Positions 47,350 to 58,047 of a stretch of DNA of 64,000 nt are shown in pieces (the first letter of the stretch is position 1; every line of letters begins with the position of its first letter). Source of the DNA: Darksidea phi (Eukaryota; Ascomycota; Dothideomycetes; Pleosporales; Lentitheciaceae). A model generated the notes under the pieces. The model saw only the letters and a program-made list of their open reading frames with translations, had not been told where the DNA came from and did not search any database. A program made the position numbers and the translations under genes. The DNA is taken from NCBI GenBank assembly GCA_030770425.1, contig JASJFT010000144.1, positions 52,249-116,248 on the forward strand. Reading direction: 5' to 3'.

Positions 47350-47441
47350 TAGCACTCTATGGAGAGAAATTGTGGAATACTTGAGATGAAGTTCGAAAGT
47401 CTGGTGGATAATTTGGGTTGAGATCTGAAGCCGCCCCTGGC

Positions 47442-47449
47442 TTTATATA
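47442..47449 (-). promoter_or_regulatory. TATA box of the methyltransferase gene
   Basis: TATATAAA on the minus strand about 95 bp before the start codon at 47349. Confidence 0.5.
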
Positions 47450-47695
47450 TACAAAAGTGAAGGGGTTGTGGTGACAGATTCGGCGTGGAAGTGGGATGTC
47501 GCCGGTGAGCGCGGAGACTTTTCTTCAACCCTCCTATTGGTCGAAAGCCGCTAATGCTTTCTTTCGAAAAGTCTCGAACTAGAATATCTCGGAGACATTG
47601 TGAGTCATTTCTGGCATTCAGGAGGACCTCGACAAAACGGGGACATTATGCTGTATCTAAACTTGAGCATGAGCTAATGGTTCCGCTGGTAGAGT

Positions 47696-48613
47696 TTATG
47701 CCGTATCCACAACACCTTCGCCGCTACCTGTTCTCAACGCTTGTTGTCGAGACAGTCCTTCTTCTCTTTTGCGTCTTTTTCTAGCTTCAGCATCTTCCCA
47801 GTCTGGATTAACTAAGCTAGGTACGACTTTTGGATTGAATTGCTCATGTATTGAGCACTGGAACCGGGCTATTCGCTCGCTGTTGATTTTGAAGCGCTCG
47901 TTCGCAATATGCATCAGAGTTTGTAAATACGTCTCGTCGACAATGGCGATATTTATATTCGTATCGTTTTGGTAGCCAACAATGGCATCAAAAGAATAGC
48001 CTGTAGACCGCACGGCAACCATGGGGTTCGATTCTCCATTCTTGAATGGGCTCAGGCTCAGCGCGCCGCTCTCGCGGAAACCGCTGCTGAGGGCCGCAGT
48101 GAGAAGTCGTTGAGAGTCTTCTAAGGATGCTGTCAGAATGTGGAGGATCTGGATGAGGTCAGCGTAGTCTTTTAGCGCGATCATATAACCCACCATAGGC
48201 TCGAACTTGAAGTGGATATATCTGCAAGACACTTCTGGCGCGCTGTCTTCCACATTACTCTTGCGTAAGCCGAGCATGTGTAGATGATGAGAAGCAGAGC
48301 TATCTTCCAGAACTGGAACAGGATCGTGGGAAGTGAACAGCCATGAACCTCCTCCTTTGCCCCCGGGCCTAGCACGGGACTCTTGCTGAGGCTCTGTATT
48401 GGTGACGTCCACTTTCGGCCCCTCAAGAAAGACGCTAATCCTGCCAGAGCAGCTACTGGTAGTAACAAGTCCTTCGATATGATTGATGTCGCCAATCAAA
48501 GAGCGAATTGGCGCGTCAATTGAGCCTTTCGGTGAAAGGTCGTGATACTCGTCATCTGGTGTGTCGAGCTGCTCCAATATCTTCTGCTTCCGCAATTCGA
48601 ACCGGCTTGACAT
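47696..48613 (-). CDS. TYW3: tRNA wybutosine-synthesising protein 3 (Tyw3)
   Basis: SAM-dependent methyltransferase of wybutosine synthesis; in yeast it methylates the tricyclic base at position 37 of tRNA-Phe. Single exon, 305 residues from MSSRFELRKQKI at 48613. Family signatures are clear: KILEQLDTPDDEYHDLSPKG, SLIGDINHIEGLVTTSSCSG, RISVFLEG, GGKGGGSWLFTSHDPV and YIHFKFEPM, then LHILTASLEDSQRLLTAALS and SGFRESGALS. The C-terminal stretch (ARKRRKREEGLSRQQALRTG) is basic. An open extension to 48751 exists but lacks similarity. It is divergent from the DUF2461 gene with only 246 bp between starts, a likely bidirectional promoter. Confidence 0.95.
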   Translation of the reverse strand: MSSRFELRKQKILEQLDTPDDEYHDLSPKGSIDAPIRSLIGDINHIEGLVTTSSCSGRISVFLEGPKVDVTNTEPQQESRARPGGKGGGSWLFTSHDPVPVLEDSSASHHLHMLGLRKSNVEDSAPEVSCRYIHFKFEPMVGYMIALKDYADLIQILHILTASLEDSQRLLTAALSSGFRESGALSLSPFKNGESNPMVAVRSTGYSFDAIVGYQNDTNINIAIVDETYLQTLMHIANERFKINSERIARFQCSIHEQFNPKVVPSLVNPDWEDAEARKRRKREEGLSRQQALRTGSGEGVVDTA

Positions 48614-48859
48614 GGTCACAGCCCCTAGGAATGCCAACTTGCCGATCCTCCGGGGCGAAACAAGGTGGGTTCGGTGTTGTTTTCGGTGTCCGGGCAGAAT
48701 CTGAGCGGGACGGACCGCGCCCTCTTCTGGAATCTGGGGACGTAATCGCAATTCGGGCCGTCAGGTGGTCAGTGCGTTTGGCATTTGGGATCCCCGGAGA
48801 CCACAACGACGCGACTGCATCAACCCTAAATCACTCAGCATCGAGCATTGGGGAGAAGA
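48614..48859. promoter_or_regulatory. Bidirectional promoter, Tyw3 and DUF2461
   Basis: 246 bp between divergent start codons, so both genes' core promoters must lie here. No TATA box was evident, which is common for housekeeping fungal genes. Confidence 0.5.
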
Positions 48860-51800
48860 ATGGCGCGAAAAGCTGCAAAACCCGCCACTGCCGCGTTCGC
48901 TCGAAGCTCGTCGAAACGTGCGGCCCCCAACACCCCGAGCCGTCAGTCGAAGAGAGTAAAAGCAGCCAAGAAATCCTACATCGAGCCCAACTCCGACGAA
49001 GACGTCGAAGAAGCAGGATCCCCGTCTTCAGCGGCCCAAAACGACGAAAAAGAGTCGGAGTATGATGCTGAAAGTGGAAGGGATGGGGAAACGGACCCCG
49101 AGTCTGATCACGAGGACGACGACAGCGAGGACGACAGCAAGTCAGCGAAGGCAGCGTCTGGGGGGCGTCCTGCAAAGCGGGCTATACTTCCCTTACACCA
49201 GAAGCAATGCAACGAAGACGAGCTGTGGAAGACTGGGGCTAAACTTACCCCTGGTACTCAAGTCGTCATCAAACGCCCGAAGGCACGCGAAGCTGGCTCC
49301 ATTCCGTACGCCGATGATACCATCCATCCGAATACCATGCTCTTTCTCGAGGACCTAGCAGCGCACAATGAACGCCAATGGCTAAAGGGTAGTCCTTCTC
49401 CTTGCATGACCGTTTGATTCCCCAAGATTCGGCCCCCATCTGTGGTTGGTTAAGGTGCATGTGGTGTCACAACAGATGGCAACATACTCTAGCTGCACAT
49501 TTTAGGCTAATTATATTCGTAGCACATGATCCTGATTATCGCAGCTCGCTGCAAGACTTCACAACATTCTTAGATAGTCTCTCGGCGAAGATTATCGAAG
49601 CTGATGACACTATTCCTGAGCTTCCAGTCAAAGACATTGTGAGGACAACATCGAAAATCCAGGTTAGACGCGCTAACGCCTCCAGATTTTCCGAATCTAT
49701 CGAGGTACGATGACAGATAAAAGGTGCAGACAAGTTCTTATGTAAACATTAGATATCCGGTTCTCGAAAGACCCAACTCCGTACAAGGTGAGGAATACAG
49801 ACGTGCAGCGGACCAGGGTCATCTCGCATGACCGTGTTACTGTAGCACTTAGCTCCTGCAAATACAGAGCTAACTCTTTTGTCAGACACACTTTTCCGCA
49901 GCTTGGAGCCGGTAAGTGCTACCTCGTCGCCGCTGTTGAGAAAGCCGCTTGAGGGGTGCATCGTTGGGCTGCAAGTGCTACTGGCAGAGCAGAATATACT
50001 ACCTACCTTCTTTGACATGACCTGCTGACATTGTATCCACTCGTCTAGCACAGGACGGAAGGGGCCTTATGCAGCCTACTATGTTCAGATTGAACCACAT
50101 GGCGCAAGTTTTGTTGGTAAGTGTTGGTTTATTTTATGCACTTGCTCCCGAAGATAGAAATGTTCGCCTACCCATGGCAGTATGCCTTGCAGCGCCTAGC
50201 AAATGCTGGAATACGACGGACGGACGGACTAACTCTACGGGCCCGTATTTGCCCGACTCTGTCCTTCAACACGACGGACCCGATACCGAAGGCCAAGTGC
50301 GCACTACAGCGCAGCGTGTTGGTGACAAGGTCTATGCCGAGAAACGTGTCAAGCAGTAATACGACTACCATGCACGCCGACTAGCAAGCGTGCGTTGAGG
50401 GTTCCTAATGCTACACAAGGATGGATCTTCCGCCATGTCGTCAAGGGCTCGGTCACGGCAATGCCGAGTCCTGGGTCAGAGGATAGGAGCCGCAAGCTTC
50501 AACGTGCACGTTGTGTGTGCAACGACTGCAGACTGTATGAAGGTTTTTGCACAAGTCCAGTGCTTCTCCCTGTCTTTCTCAACGACGAGAGGCTGCCCGA
50601 CCCCGAGCATGACTATCTCCGCCATCCACCAGAAGCCGTAAGCACACTACTAGTGCAGCAGCGCAGTTTGTGTATATGTGCCTCGGTGTGCTCCGGTGTC
50701 GACCGGGAAGCTCGGCGATCTAGTCCCAGCAACGTCACCTCTAGGCTATCAAGTCGATGCATAATGACCGAAGCTGCCAAACACATGTCATTTTGGCCTT
50801 TGGGCGTTTCTGACATTGCCGATTTCGAGGACTCGTTCGAAGCTGTGGGCGGCTTGGATTGGAGACGGAGGAGGCTAGCCGTTGCTAGTCGACGATCGCA
50901 AGTGTATCATCATGGGTTCGCTTTGCGGGAGATGGAGAAGAACGGCCTAGCACAGAGGGAGACTGCGTCAGCGTAGCTGTTCTTGTAGTAGCAACGACCT
51001 AGCCGATGCTTCAGGGGGTGGCAGCTTCATGAAGAACACAGAGCTCCTCCTCAACACGAAGAAAGGGATGAGACTTATCTTCAATCGAGCTTACTCCATG
51101 CTTTGGAGATGAGCGGGCGCGTCTCAGAGGTACTGTCATCGTGTCCAAAGCCAGACGCACAACCGCACGAACCTGTGGCTTCGCGGCGGCGAGCCGTGCC
51201 CGCGAAACGCGTCTGTTCCCTCTTGAAGGGTGCAGAGGCCATCTCAACGAGCGTAGCCTCGAGGCTTCGAGCACAGAAGATCCAGTAATGGTTCTCAGGC
51301 TTTTTGTTTGTCGCTCTCCGCTCCCGCCGGCAGGATGTGAAGACTCAAGTCGCGCGGCAGCGCACCTCGGGTCCACTAGCTCAGCACAATGCATACGACA
51401 AGCCCGCTTCCATATTAAACGTCTGGAGAGCTAGACTCCTCTCCGCAAACCGCCCTTTCTCAACCACGTTTGTTTATGAAGAGTTCGCTAACGGTTCGTA
51501 GGCGGCGGTCTCTGGCAGCCAGAGGCTGCAGCACTCAGCGCCCTCAGACGCGATATCGATCGCAAGCCGCAAAGGATCAAAAGCGTGTTGACCGATGCGG
51601 GTATTCGCAGGGCGTTCTTCGGGGGTGTTCCGGACGATGAAAACAAAGCTGTGAAAGCTTTTGTCAATCAGTCTAGCAATCGGTCAACTGCACTTAAGAA
51701 GCATCCAAAGGTGAGTAAAGCCATTTCTTCTGCGAGTAAGAGGACAAACTGCTTCTCCACTACTTCAATGGGCGTGAAGCTCCCAAGGGCGCGTGTGGCC

Positions 51801-53197
51801 AGCGTGGTGTCGTGCTGCGGTAAGGTGGTGTGTGGCGAAACGACAGACAGTTGCTACCACAACAGAAGGCAATGCTGTTGTCAAGGCTACCGGACACGTT
51901 GGAGACATCAATTTCCATGATGAGAAAGACATTAAGGTAAATCATGTTGATGAGAGAAGTCGAGGTGGTCGACTTCCTCGGTACCAAACAAGTTCGCGCC
52001 AACTCCCTAGAGCACGGATAGACCCCGGCGACTTCATCCATCAACGATGACAAGCATCACAAGCTCAAACTACATGACCTCCATACTCAACCAAACGAAG
52101 ACTTCGCAAACCCCTTTTCACGTCACTTGGGGGTACACTGGACAGATGCGAAGAGGACGAGGCACTTGGGCACCTGCGACTACTAGAGGTGGCACAGTGG
52201 TTGGTGAAGGTGGCAGCGCTTGCAGGGTGGACTACTCTTGGACGAGCGGTGAAGCCGGCTGAATTCTCTCGAGCTGTGCTACCAACGTCGACGCCGCGTT
52301 CCAGCATCTTTGCGCCAACCTCACTGCTGAATGTGGGGCTCTTTCCAGTCCCAGGGTTGCCAATGCCGCCGCCCAACAAATCCAACTCGGTCTCATGATT
52401 TCGCACGACATCTTGGCTACCCCTGTCTTTGCCGCTCAACTCTGGATGGGTATTGCTAAACGGTGTAGGAAGGATGCTGACGATAGCTATTCATAGGGAT
52501 ACGCCGGTGACCACAAGGATATCGAACTCCTTCGGCTGAGAAGCTTCACCATGGGCACCAAGTTGTCTGACGACGAAGTGGTGGGAGCTGGAGGTTTAGA
52601 CCGCGTGGCTGGACTCATAGCTTGCATGGTCCCTTTTGTAAGTTTTGTTTCTTTTGCCATTGGCAATTTAGCTCCACCGGGTTTCCACGCTGTGTCTCAG
52701 AGCCAACCAGGGCACGCAGACGCACGAAGACTCGACATGAAATTCTGGCGGTCCGGCCAAATGTTGGAGGACGGCGTACTGGTCTGATGATCTCAACAAG
52801 CTAGCGGCAAAGCATATGGTAGACGCCCAGGCAGCCTTATCGACGTCGAAGACACTCGCTCGCAGCCGGTCATTCGAGCATACGATGGCTGACTAGGCTA
52901 TGCGCTGGCACTGCAGCCCGGAGCGGCAGCCCAGGGTTGACCGATGATTGCATTGGCACAGTGGAGGCTAGGGAGCACGGCAACTGGGTGTTTTTGCTGC
53001 ATCTTTTCGACTATCAAGATACAGAAGGCGGCGCTAACGGTTCGTCACAGATCAGATATCTCAACAGCGTCGTCATGCCAGACGAGCCGCCGTCGGACTC
53101 GAGTGAAGAGGACGAGGACGACGAGGACGACGAGGACGGCGAGGACGGCCACAGTGGCGATAATCGCGCGGGCGGCGTGGGAGACGGCGACGCTTAG
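48860..53197 (+). CDS. DUF2461 (TIGR02453-type) protein with three oversized introns
   Basis: Exons 48860-49388, 49523-49638, 49686-49704, 49753-49787, 49886-49911, 50049-50116, 51502-51710, 52497-52637 and 53051-53197 join to 429 residues in one frame. The basic/acidic N-terminus (MARKAAKPATAAFARSSSKR; acidic about 45-95) precedes the DUF2461 domain: NTMLFLEDLAAHNERQWLKA, HDPDYRSSLQDFTTFLDSLS, IIFRIYRDIRFSKDPTPYK, THFSAAWSRTGRKGPYAAYY, VQIEPHGASFVGGGLWQPEA, ALRRDIDRKPQRIKSVL, KDIELLRLRSFTMGTKLSD and IRYLNSVVMPDEPPSDS, then an acidic tail. The domain's role is unknown. Micro-exons of 19, 26 and 35 nt are typical of fungal members. The introns 50117-51501 (1385 bp), 51711-52496 (786 bp) and 52638-53050 (413 bp) are far longer than any other in the window, yet have GT/AG ends that restore frame exactly. 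The start could also be 48848. Confidence 0.88.
50117..51501 (+). other. Oversized intron of the DUF2461 gene (1385 bp)
   Basis: Begins GTAAGTGTTGG and ends GCTAACGGTTCGTAG, splitting the codon of Gly in SFVGGGLW. It contains a 193-codon plus-strand frame (50395-50976) and several minus-strand frames, none recognisable. Either a large intron or an insertion into an ordinary short intron. Confidence 0.75.
51711..52496 (+). other. Oversized intron of the DUF2461 gene (786 bp)
   Basis: Begins GTGAGTAAAGCC after HPK and ends GCTATTCATAG before GYAGDHKD. A minus-strand frame at 52065-52439 (LLGGGIGNPGTGKSPTFSSE) overlaps it; no known family. Confidence 0.75.
52638..53050 (+). other. Oversized intron of the DUF2461 gene (413 bp)
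   Basis: Begins GTAAGTTTTG after CMVPF and ends CGCTAACGGTTCGTCACAG before IRYLNSVVMP. Its branch-point/acceptor block is identical over 14 bases to that of the 1385-bp intron. Confidence 0.75.
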
Positions 53198-53617
53198 GGC
53201 AAGGGGGCATGCTGCCGGTATGCGGCGTAGCAACTGGGCAGCATTCGCGACGCGCAAGACGCTGTGCTCACGCTCCCCAAGCGGTGTTGTAGCGAGTGGG
53301 CATTGGTGGAAGACAATTTGCTGGCTTTGCGCCCTGACCGCATCAAGCGCCAATAGACGCCTGCAGACAGGGCCGTGGTGTGTCGGCAGTGGCGCTGGTT
53401 GGGTTTGCAAGCGAGTCAATCAAAATCTCGTGCATTAGCCTCGCATGCGCTAGACGGCACGTGACGCTGCTAAACGACAAGCGGCCTGGGCAGCCCCGAT
53501 CAGAGCGAGATGGCGGCAGAAACGAAAAAGGGCCAGGGATGTGCGGCGGCCCCAGACACCCCGGCCCTCAAGTCGAACACGCCGGCCCGCCCTTTTCTAG
53601 CCGCTCGCTCGCCTACT

Positions 53618-53672
53618 GGGGGGAGGGGACGGGGGAGGGAGGGGAGGGGGAGGGGGGAGGGGGGAAGGGGGG
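53618..53672 (+). repeat. G-run tract, possible G-quadruplex
   Basis: More than ten runs of three or more G separated by single A or C bases. Composition permits quadruplex formation on the plus strand; this is a prediction from the pattern only. Confidence 0.75.
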
Positions 53673-54948
53673 CTGTCGGGTTACGGCGGCGCTCACGAGC
53701 ACGCTTTGCATCGCGTACTGTTGCGGCGCCGACCAGCATGCGTGGATGATGCTGAGCGCGCAATCGCTCCCAGACAATATGCTCTCGGCGGAAAGGCGTC
53801 TGGCGACCTGTTTCCGGCCCTTCATCTCCTCGCCGCGCTCCTCCTTCTCCACTCCACCCATGCTGGACGTCACAGCAACAGGCCGCGACGGCCCGGGGCG
53901 CAACTCTCGTTCATCGCCCGGCGAGGCCCACAGCTTGTCTGCATCTCACCAGACGGGCTCCAATCTGTCGTCGCTAGCTAGGCTCTGCGTCGGTGCGTTC
54001 CGCTTCGCCCACGCAGGGAAGCGAGAAGTGGCCACGCTGAACTGTTGGGCGTTGCGTCAGCGCTCCACCATCGTCACCTTTCGCCAGCTGCCCAAGCAAC
54101 AAAGGCGGCAATTCCGACAAGCTTTGGCTCCGGTTCCGCGCCCGGCCGTCCTATCAGCCCATTTTATATTCTGCAACGGGATGCCATATTCAGAACAGCG
54201 GTGTGTTTGCCCTAAATTGGTGCATGTCGCGTCCTGTCTTCCACGCACACCGATCGTCATCCTGATTACCAACCTCTGGCGAATCAAACTCGCCGTGTTT
54301 TCTGCATTTTGCAGCGTGACCGGCCCGGGGAGACAGCATTGCTCCGAAGCCTCTCTGCCTTGCGCGGAGGTACGTCTGTTGCATCTTGGCTATTAGTTTA
54401 TCTTTATAGTTTCTCACTTTTGCCAGATCGTACCGCTCTGCATGCTGGTCCTCGGCTGGATTGGCGCCGAGTCGAAGCCGTGCAACGCAGTTGGGGGCCA
54501 GTAGGAGAATATTGCCTTGCTGACGACAGAGGCGGGGAATCCTGTCTCGACGGTAAGCAACCTTTCGTCCGGGATGACCGAGTCTCGCCGTAGAGTGCAC
54601 CACTGCGGGGCGGGATTCCGCGCTGGATTGAGTGCGAGACCGTTTGCAGCGTGGACGTCTATATCAAGATGCAGCACGATGCAGAGCCATGGGCAAGAGC
54701 AGCATCACAAGACCACGGCCAACTCGACCTCGTCTCACAAAGGTCAGACGTGCGCAAGGCTCACATCGTTCGCGATCGGTGAGCCGACATTCAGCCAGTC
54801 GCCCGCCCGTTGTTGGCGCGAGGATGCCACGACGGTGAGGCTAGCGTTCGGCTTCACGGCGATGGTGGCACAGAGACCCATTTATATCTCGGTCTACTTG
54901 ACGGGTGCTGGATTCGTCATGCTCCTACGGGAATCCTAATCCAACTAA

Positions 54949-54994
54949 GCAAGCAAGCAAGCAATCAACAATTAATCAATCAATCGATTGATTG
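54949..54994. repeat. AAGC/AATC short repeats and an 18-bp palindrome
   Basis: Tandem AAGC units run into AATC units and end in a perfect palindrome at 54977-54994 (CAATCAATCGATTGATTG). Confidence 0.8.
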
Positions 54995-55493
54995 CAGCAT
55001 GGATTCCACCGCCTCGTTCAATCTCGCCCGTGTTCTGCAATAACCCCATTCCGCTCTAGAGCGGCCCTCAGCCCGCCGCGATACAGAGAAGAACATGGGT
55101 AAATCTAAAAGCGGTAAATGCGAAGCTCGTACAGACTCCACAACACTTAACCTCGTCCCGGGCCGTGATCTCGTGCCAGCCTGCAGTTTCATCTGCTAGT
55201 TCCCGGGGGAGGGGGCCATAACTGTATCAGGCGTCAGGTACGGACTGTCACGTACGTCGAAGGCTCCGCGTCGCATAGGTCGCTGTGTGCAGGTGGTGAT
55301 GCGGCTGTCCGCTTGGATGGATAAACAGAAGAAGGGCGATCAGCCGGGCTCCTTCTTCCCCACACGGATGCAAGGTGTATTGACTCCCGGCATGGTGTGG
55401 GAACGCGCGACGGATCACGGCGGGAAGTGTGGGAAGCTGGGAAGCTGCTGACAGGCGTTAATCTGCAGTGTTTGGGCAGTACTCGTCGCTCCA

Positions 55494-55532
55494 CAGCAGC
55501 TGCACCAGCTGCACCAGCTGCAACAGCTGCAC
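55494..55532 (+). repeat. CAGCTGCAC short tandem repeat
   Basis: About four imperfect copies of a 9-base CAGCTGCAC/CAGCTGCAA unit. Each unit contains the palindrome CAGCTG, an E-box sequence, so it could cluster sites for a bHLH factor; that is inference. Confidence 0.75.
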
Positions 55533-58047
55533 TCATCTACGCCGGCTCGTGATTGTTGCGTGCGTGTGTGTCGACACTTCGGGAGCCGTGGTGTGGTAGT
55601 CAATAACACACCCGCAGCCTGCCATGTGCCATTGGTTGCACGCCAGCCCGCTCAATACAACAAGTGAGTTGGAGCGGCGGGAGGACGAGGGCTGACCGGT
55701 GACAACGCGTCTTGTGACCTCATGACCCGGACACTTTTTCCTCCATCGCCAGAGCGTCCGTCCAGGATGGCGATTTACCCGTTCTCTCGACCCTCATGCA
55801 AGGCACACACTCACCGACTACTACCATTTAATCAACCACCCTGAGCGCGCGCGGGCGGCATCGATTGGCCGCCGAGGGCTATCCCTTCTGTCGCCCGGTA
55901 CGCCAGACGGTGAATCAAGCGGCCCGTCAGCGTGCATTTGCCGCAGCATGCTATCTACGCTAGGGTAGGATACGGAATAGACATGCAGCGCCCTCATTCG
56001 TGGGCGGCCGGACAACGACTGGGGTTTCATCAAGACTTCTTTCTGCGTCCCGTCGATCCCGCTAGTCAAACCTTACTCTGGGATCCAAGGCCAAGTCAAC
56101 GGCGAGGCGAGAGGTGGTGTTTCACCGTGCTCTACCGGCCACAGTGCATCCATCCGTACTCCTCCGCCCTCGTCAGCTGCGGGACGGCCGACGCTGTCAC
56201 AGCTTAGGGTCCTTCTAAACTTGCTCTCCTGTCTCGCGTCGATGGCGCAACACCAGCGCAGGCGAATCAGGCGCTGGCGCTGCCGTCCGACCACGGATGG
56301 CTCCTCTCCAGCTGGCACCGGCACCAAGCCGGAGAGACATGTTTCGACAAGTGATTCGAGAACAAAACCGGCTCGCCGCAGGTCACCCCCCCAGCACGGA
56401 GCAATCGCGGTGCAAGGCGCGCGAGCATTTTCTGCAAACACTGGCCGACCGGGGCAGACCCGCCACGAGCGGTTGACAAGGGCGCCGGCGACGGTTAGCC
56501 CTGGCCTCGACTATTGCTTTTCTCGGAGCGGTGCCCCGCTGATGAGAGAACTGCCTGACGCCGACGAGTCACGTACATGAGTGCTCACTCCCTACGCTAG
56601 CCGCAGGGGCGCTCACGTCACTGGCCGGTCTGTCGTACACCAACACGGCGCTGGCGCCGAGGGAAAGACGACTGAGGTTGCAACACTGGGCGGCGCACAA
56701 GCGGACGGACAGCCAGCCCTATCTCGCATGCGAGCCATGGCACCCGCAGCCCAGGATGTGGGATGGGTCGGTGGTTGCGGTTGGCCTCGGGGGCGTTCAT
56801 CCTCATCTCGTCTGCCGGGATGGCCCAAGCCGCCCTGGAGCAGTGTCATCAGCGCGACCGTGGTTTGGCCCTGGCCGCAAGCGAGCAGTGCGGGCCGTGG
56901 AGAGCAAGCGGGCAAGCAGCGGACGGACGGTCGCGCGCCCTCGTCGGACAGATGCATGCGACGAGGGCGCGCGGTGGGACGGGCGAGGTGGACGGCCGCC
57001 GGCGAGCGGGCAGCATCGAGGCGAGGTGCACGCGGAGGCAGAGGTGCACACAAGGGCAGCGCGAGGGCATGGGCGTTTGGATATTGCTGCGCGCCGGGGG
57101 GGCCTCTTTAAAGTGGTGGCAGCGATCGCACACGCGAGGCCTGCAGACGGCAGTATCCGCGCAGTACCCGGACGGCTTGGCGCGCACCCTCAGACGTCCT
57201 GGCTGACTCCTCCTCGGCCCGCTTCAGATGCCATCGCGCGCTCGCATCCTCGCCCACGCCGGGTCGCGCGCTGCCAGGCGGTCCGAAAGGGGAGGGGGGG
57301 CGGCGTGAGGGGGGCGTGTCAGCGGCGTGCAGCAGCGGCCTCGCAGGCGTGTCGTCGGCGTGCGGCGCCGCGTGCGACCTCGTACACAGCGTCTCGTGTC
57401 GGGCACGTTTTGGGGCTCGCGGCTATCCTCGCGCGTCCCTGTCGCCGCCTTGCCGCGTTCCTCTCCGCCTTCGCCTGCTCGCCTCCTGTGCGTGGGCGCC
57501 GCAGCTCACAGCGCGCTAAGGACGGGCCCGACACGGCTGGGTCCTCGATCCGCCCAGCAGCGCCAGCAGCAGGGGTGCCCGGGGCTGCCCAGCTGGTGCG
57601 CGCAGATTTGGGGGGCAGTTCGGGCGTGAAATAGTAAAGTGTGGCCTCCCGCTCCAACCCTCACCTCCCTTTCGCTTTCGTTCGTTTCCAGCTCTCTGGG
57701 TCGCCAGCGCTTCTCTACCCGCGCCTCTTCTCCACGCCTTCGAGAACACCGCAGCTCCTCCTCCGCTCCCACCGCGCCGTCTGGCCGCCGCAAACACTCG
57801 TCTGGCTGCTGGCTGCGACTGCAGAGTGTGCCCGCCGCCCCCCTCGCGGGCCCCGAGCCTTGGCCGCCGTGTCTTGCTGCCTCTGCACTGCCTCTTCTGA
57901 CCTGCAGCCGTCCTGCCGGCCCGCCAGACAGTCTTGTACCACCCTCCAGCGCGCCCCCCAGCGCCCCGTCCGCACCAACATCTTTTCCTCGAGGCCGTCT
58001 GCAAAACCCCTGGCCGTCCCAATCCAGAGCCAACACCCACCCTCGCC

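Larger units (their letters stand above)
53198..58047. other. 4.8 kb GC-rich region upstream of a Zn2Cys6 factor
   Basis: No supported gene despite many long frames, which are expected by chance in GC-rich DNA. The last 400 bases before 58048 are C/T-rich, like a long transcribed leader. The region includes G-runs, a short tandem repeat and a palindrome listed separately. It may be an extended regulatory region or carry a long non-coding transcript. Confidence 0.5.

Noticed and set aside
48001..48040. tRNA B-box-like string GGTTCGATTC
   Set aside because: It lies within the Tyw3 coding sequence and no matching A box or acceptor stem could be folded around it.
53380..54396. 338-codon plus-strand frame in GC-rich DNA
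   Set aside because: It crosses the G-run tract, is low-complexity Gly/Arg/Ser-rich and matches no family; long frames are expected here from base composition.
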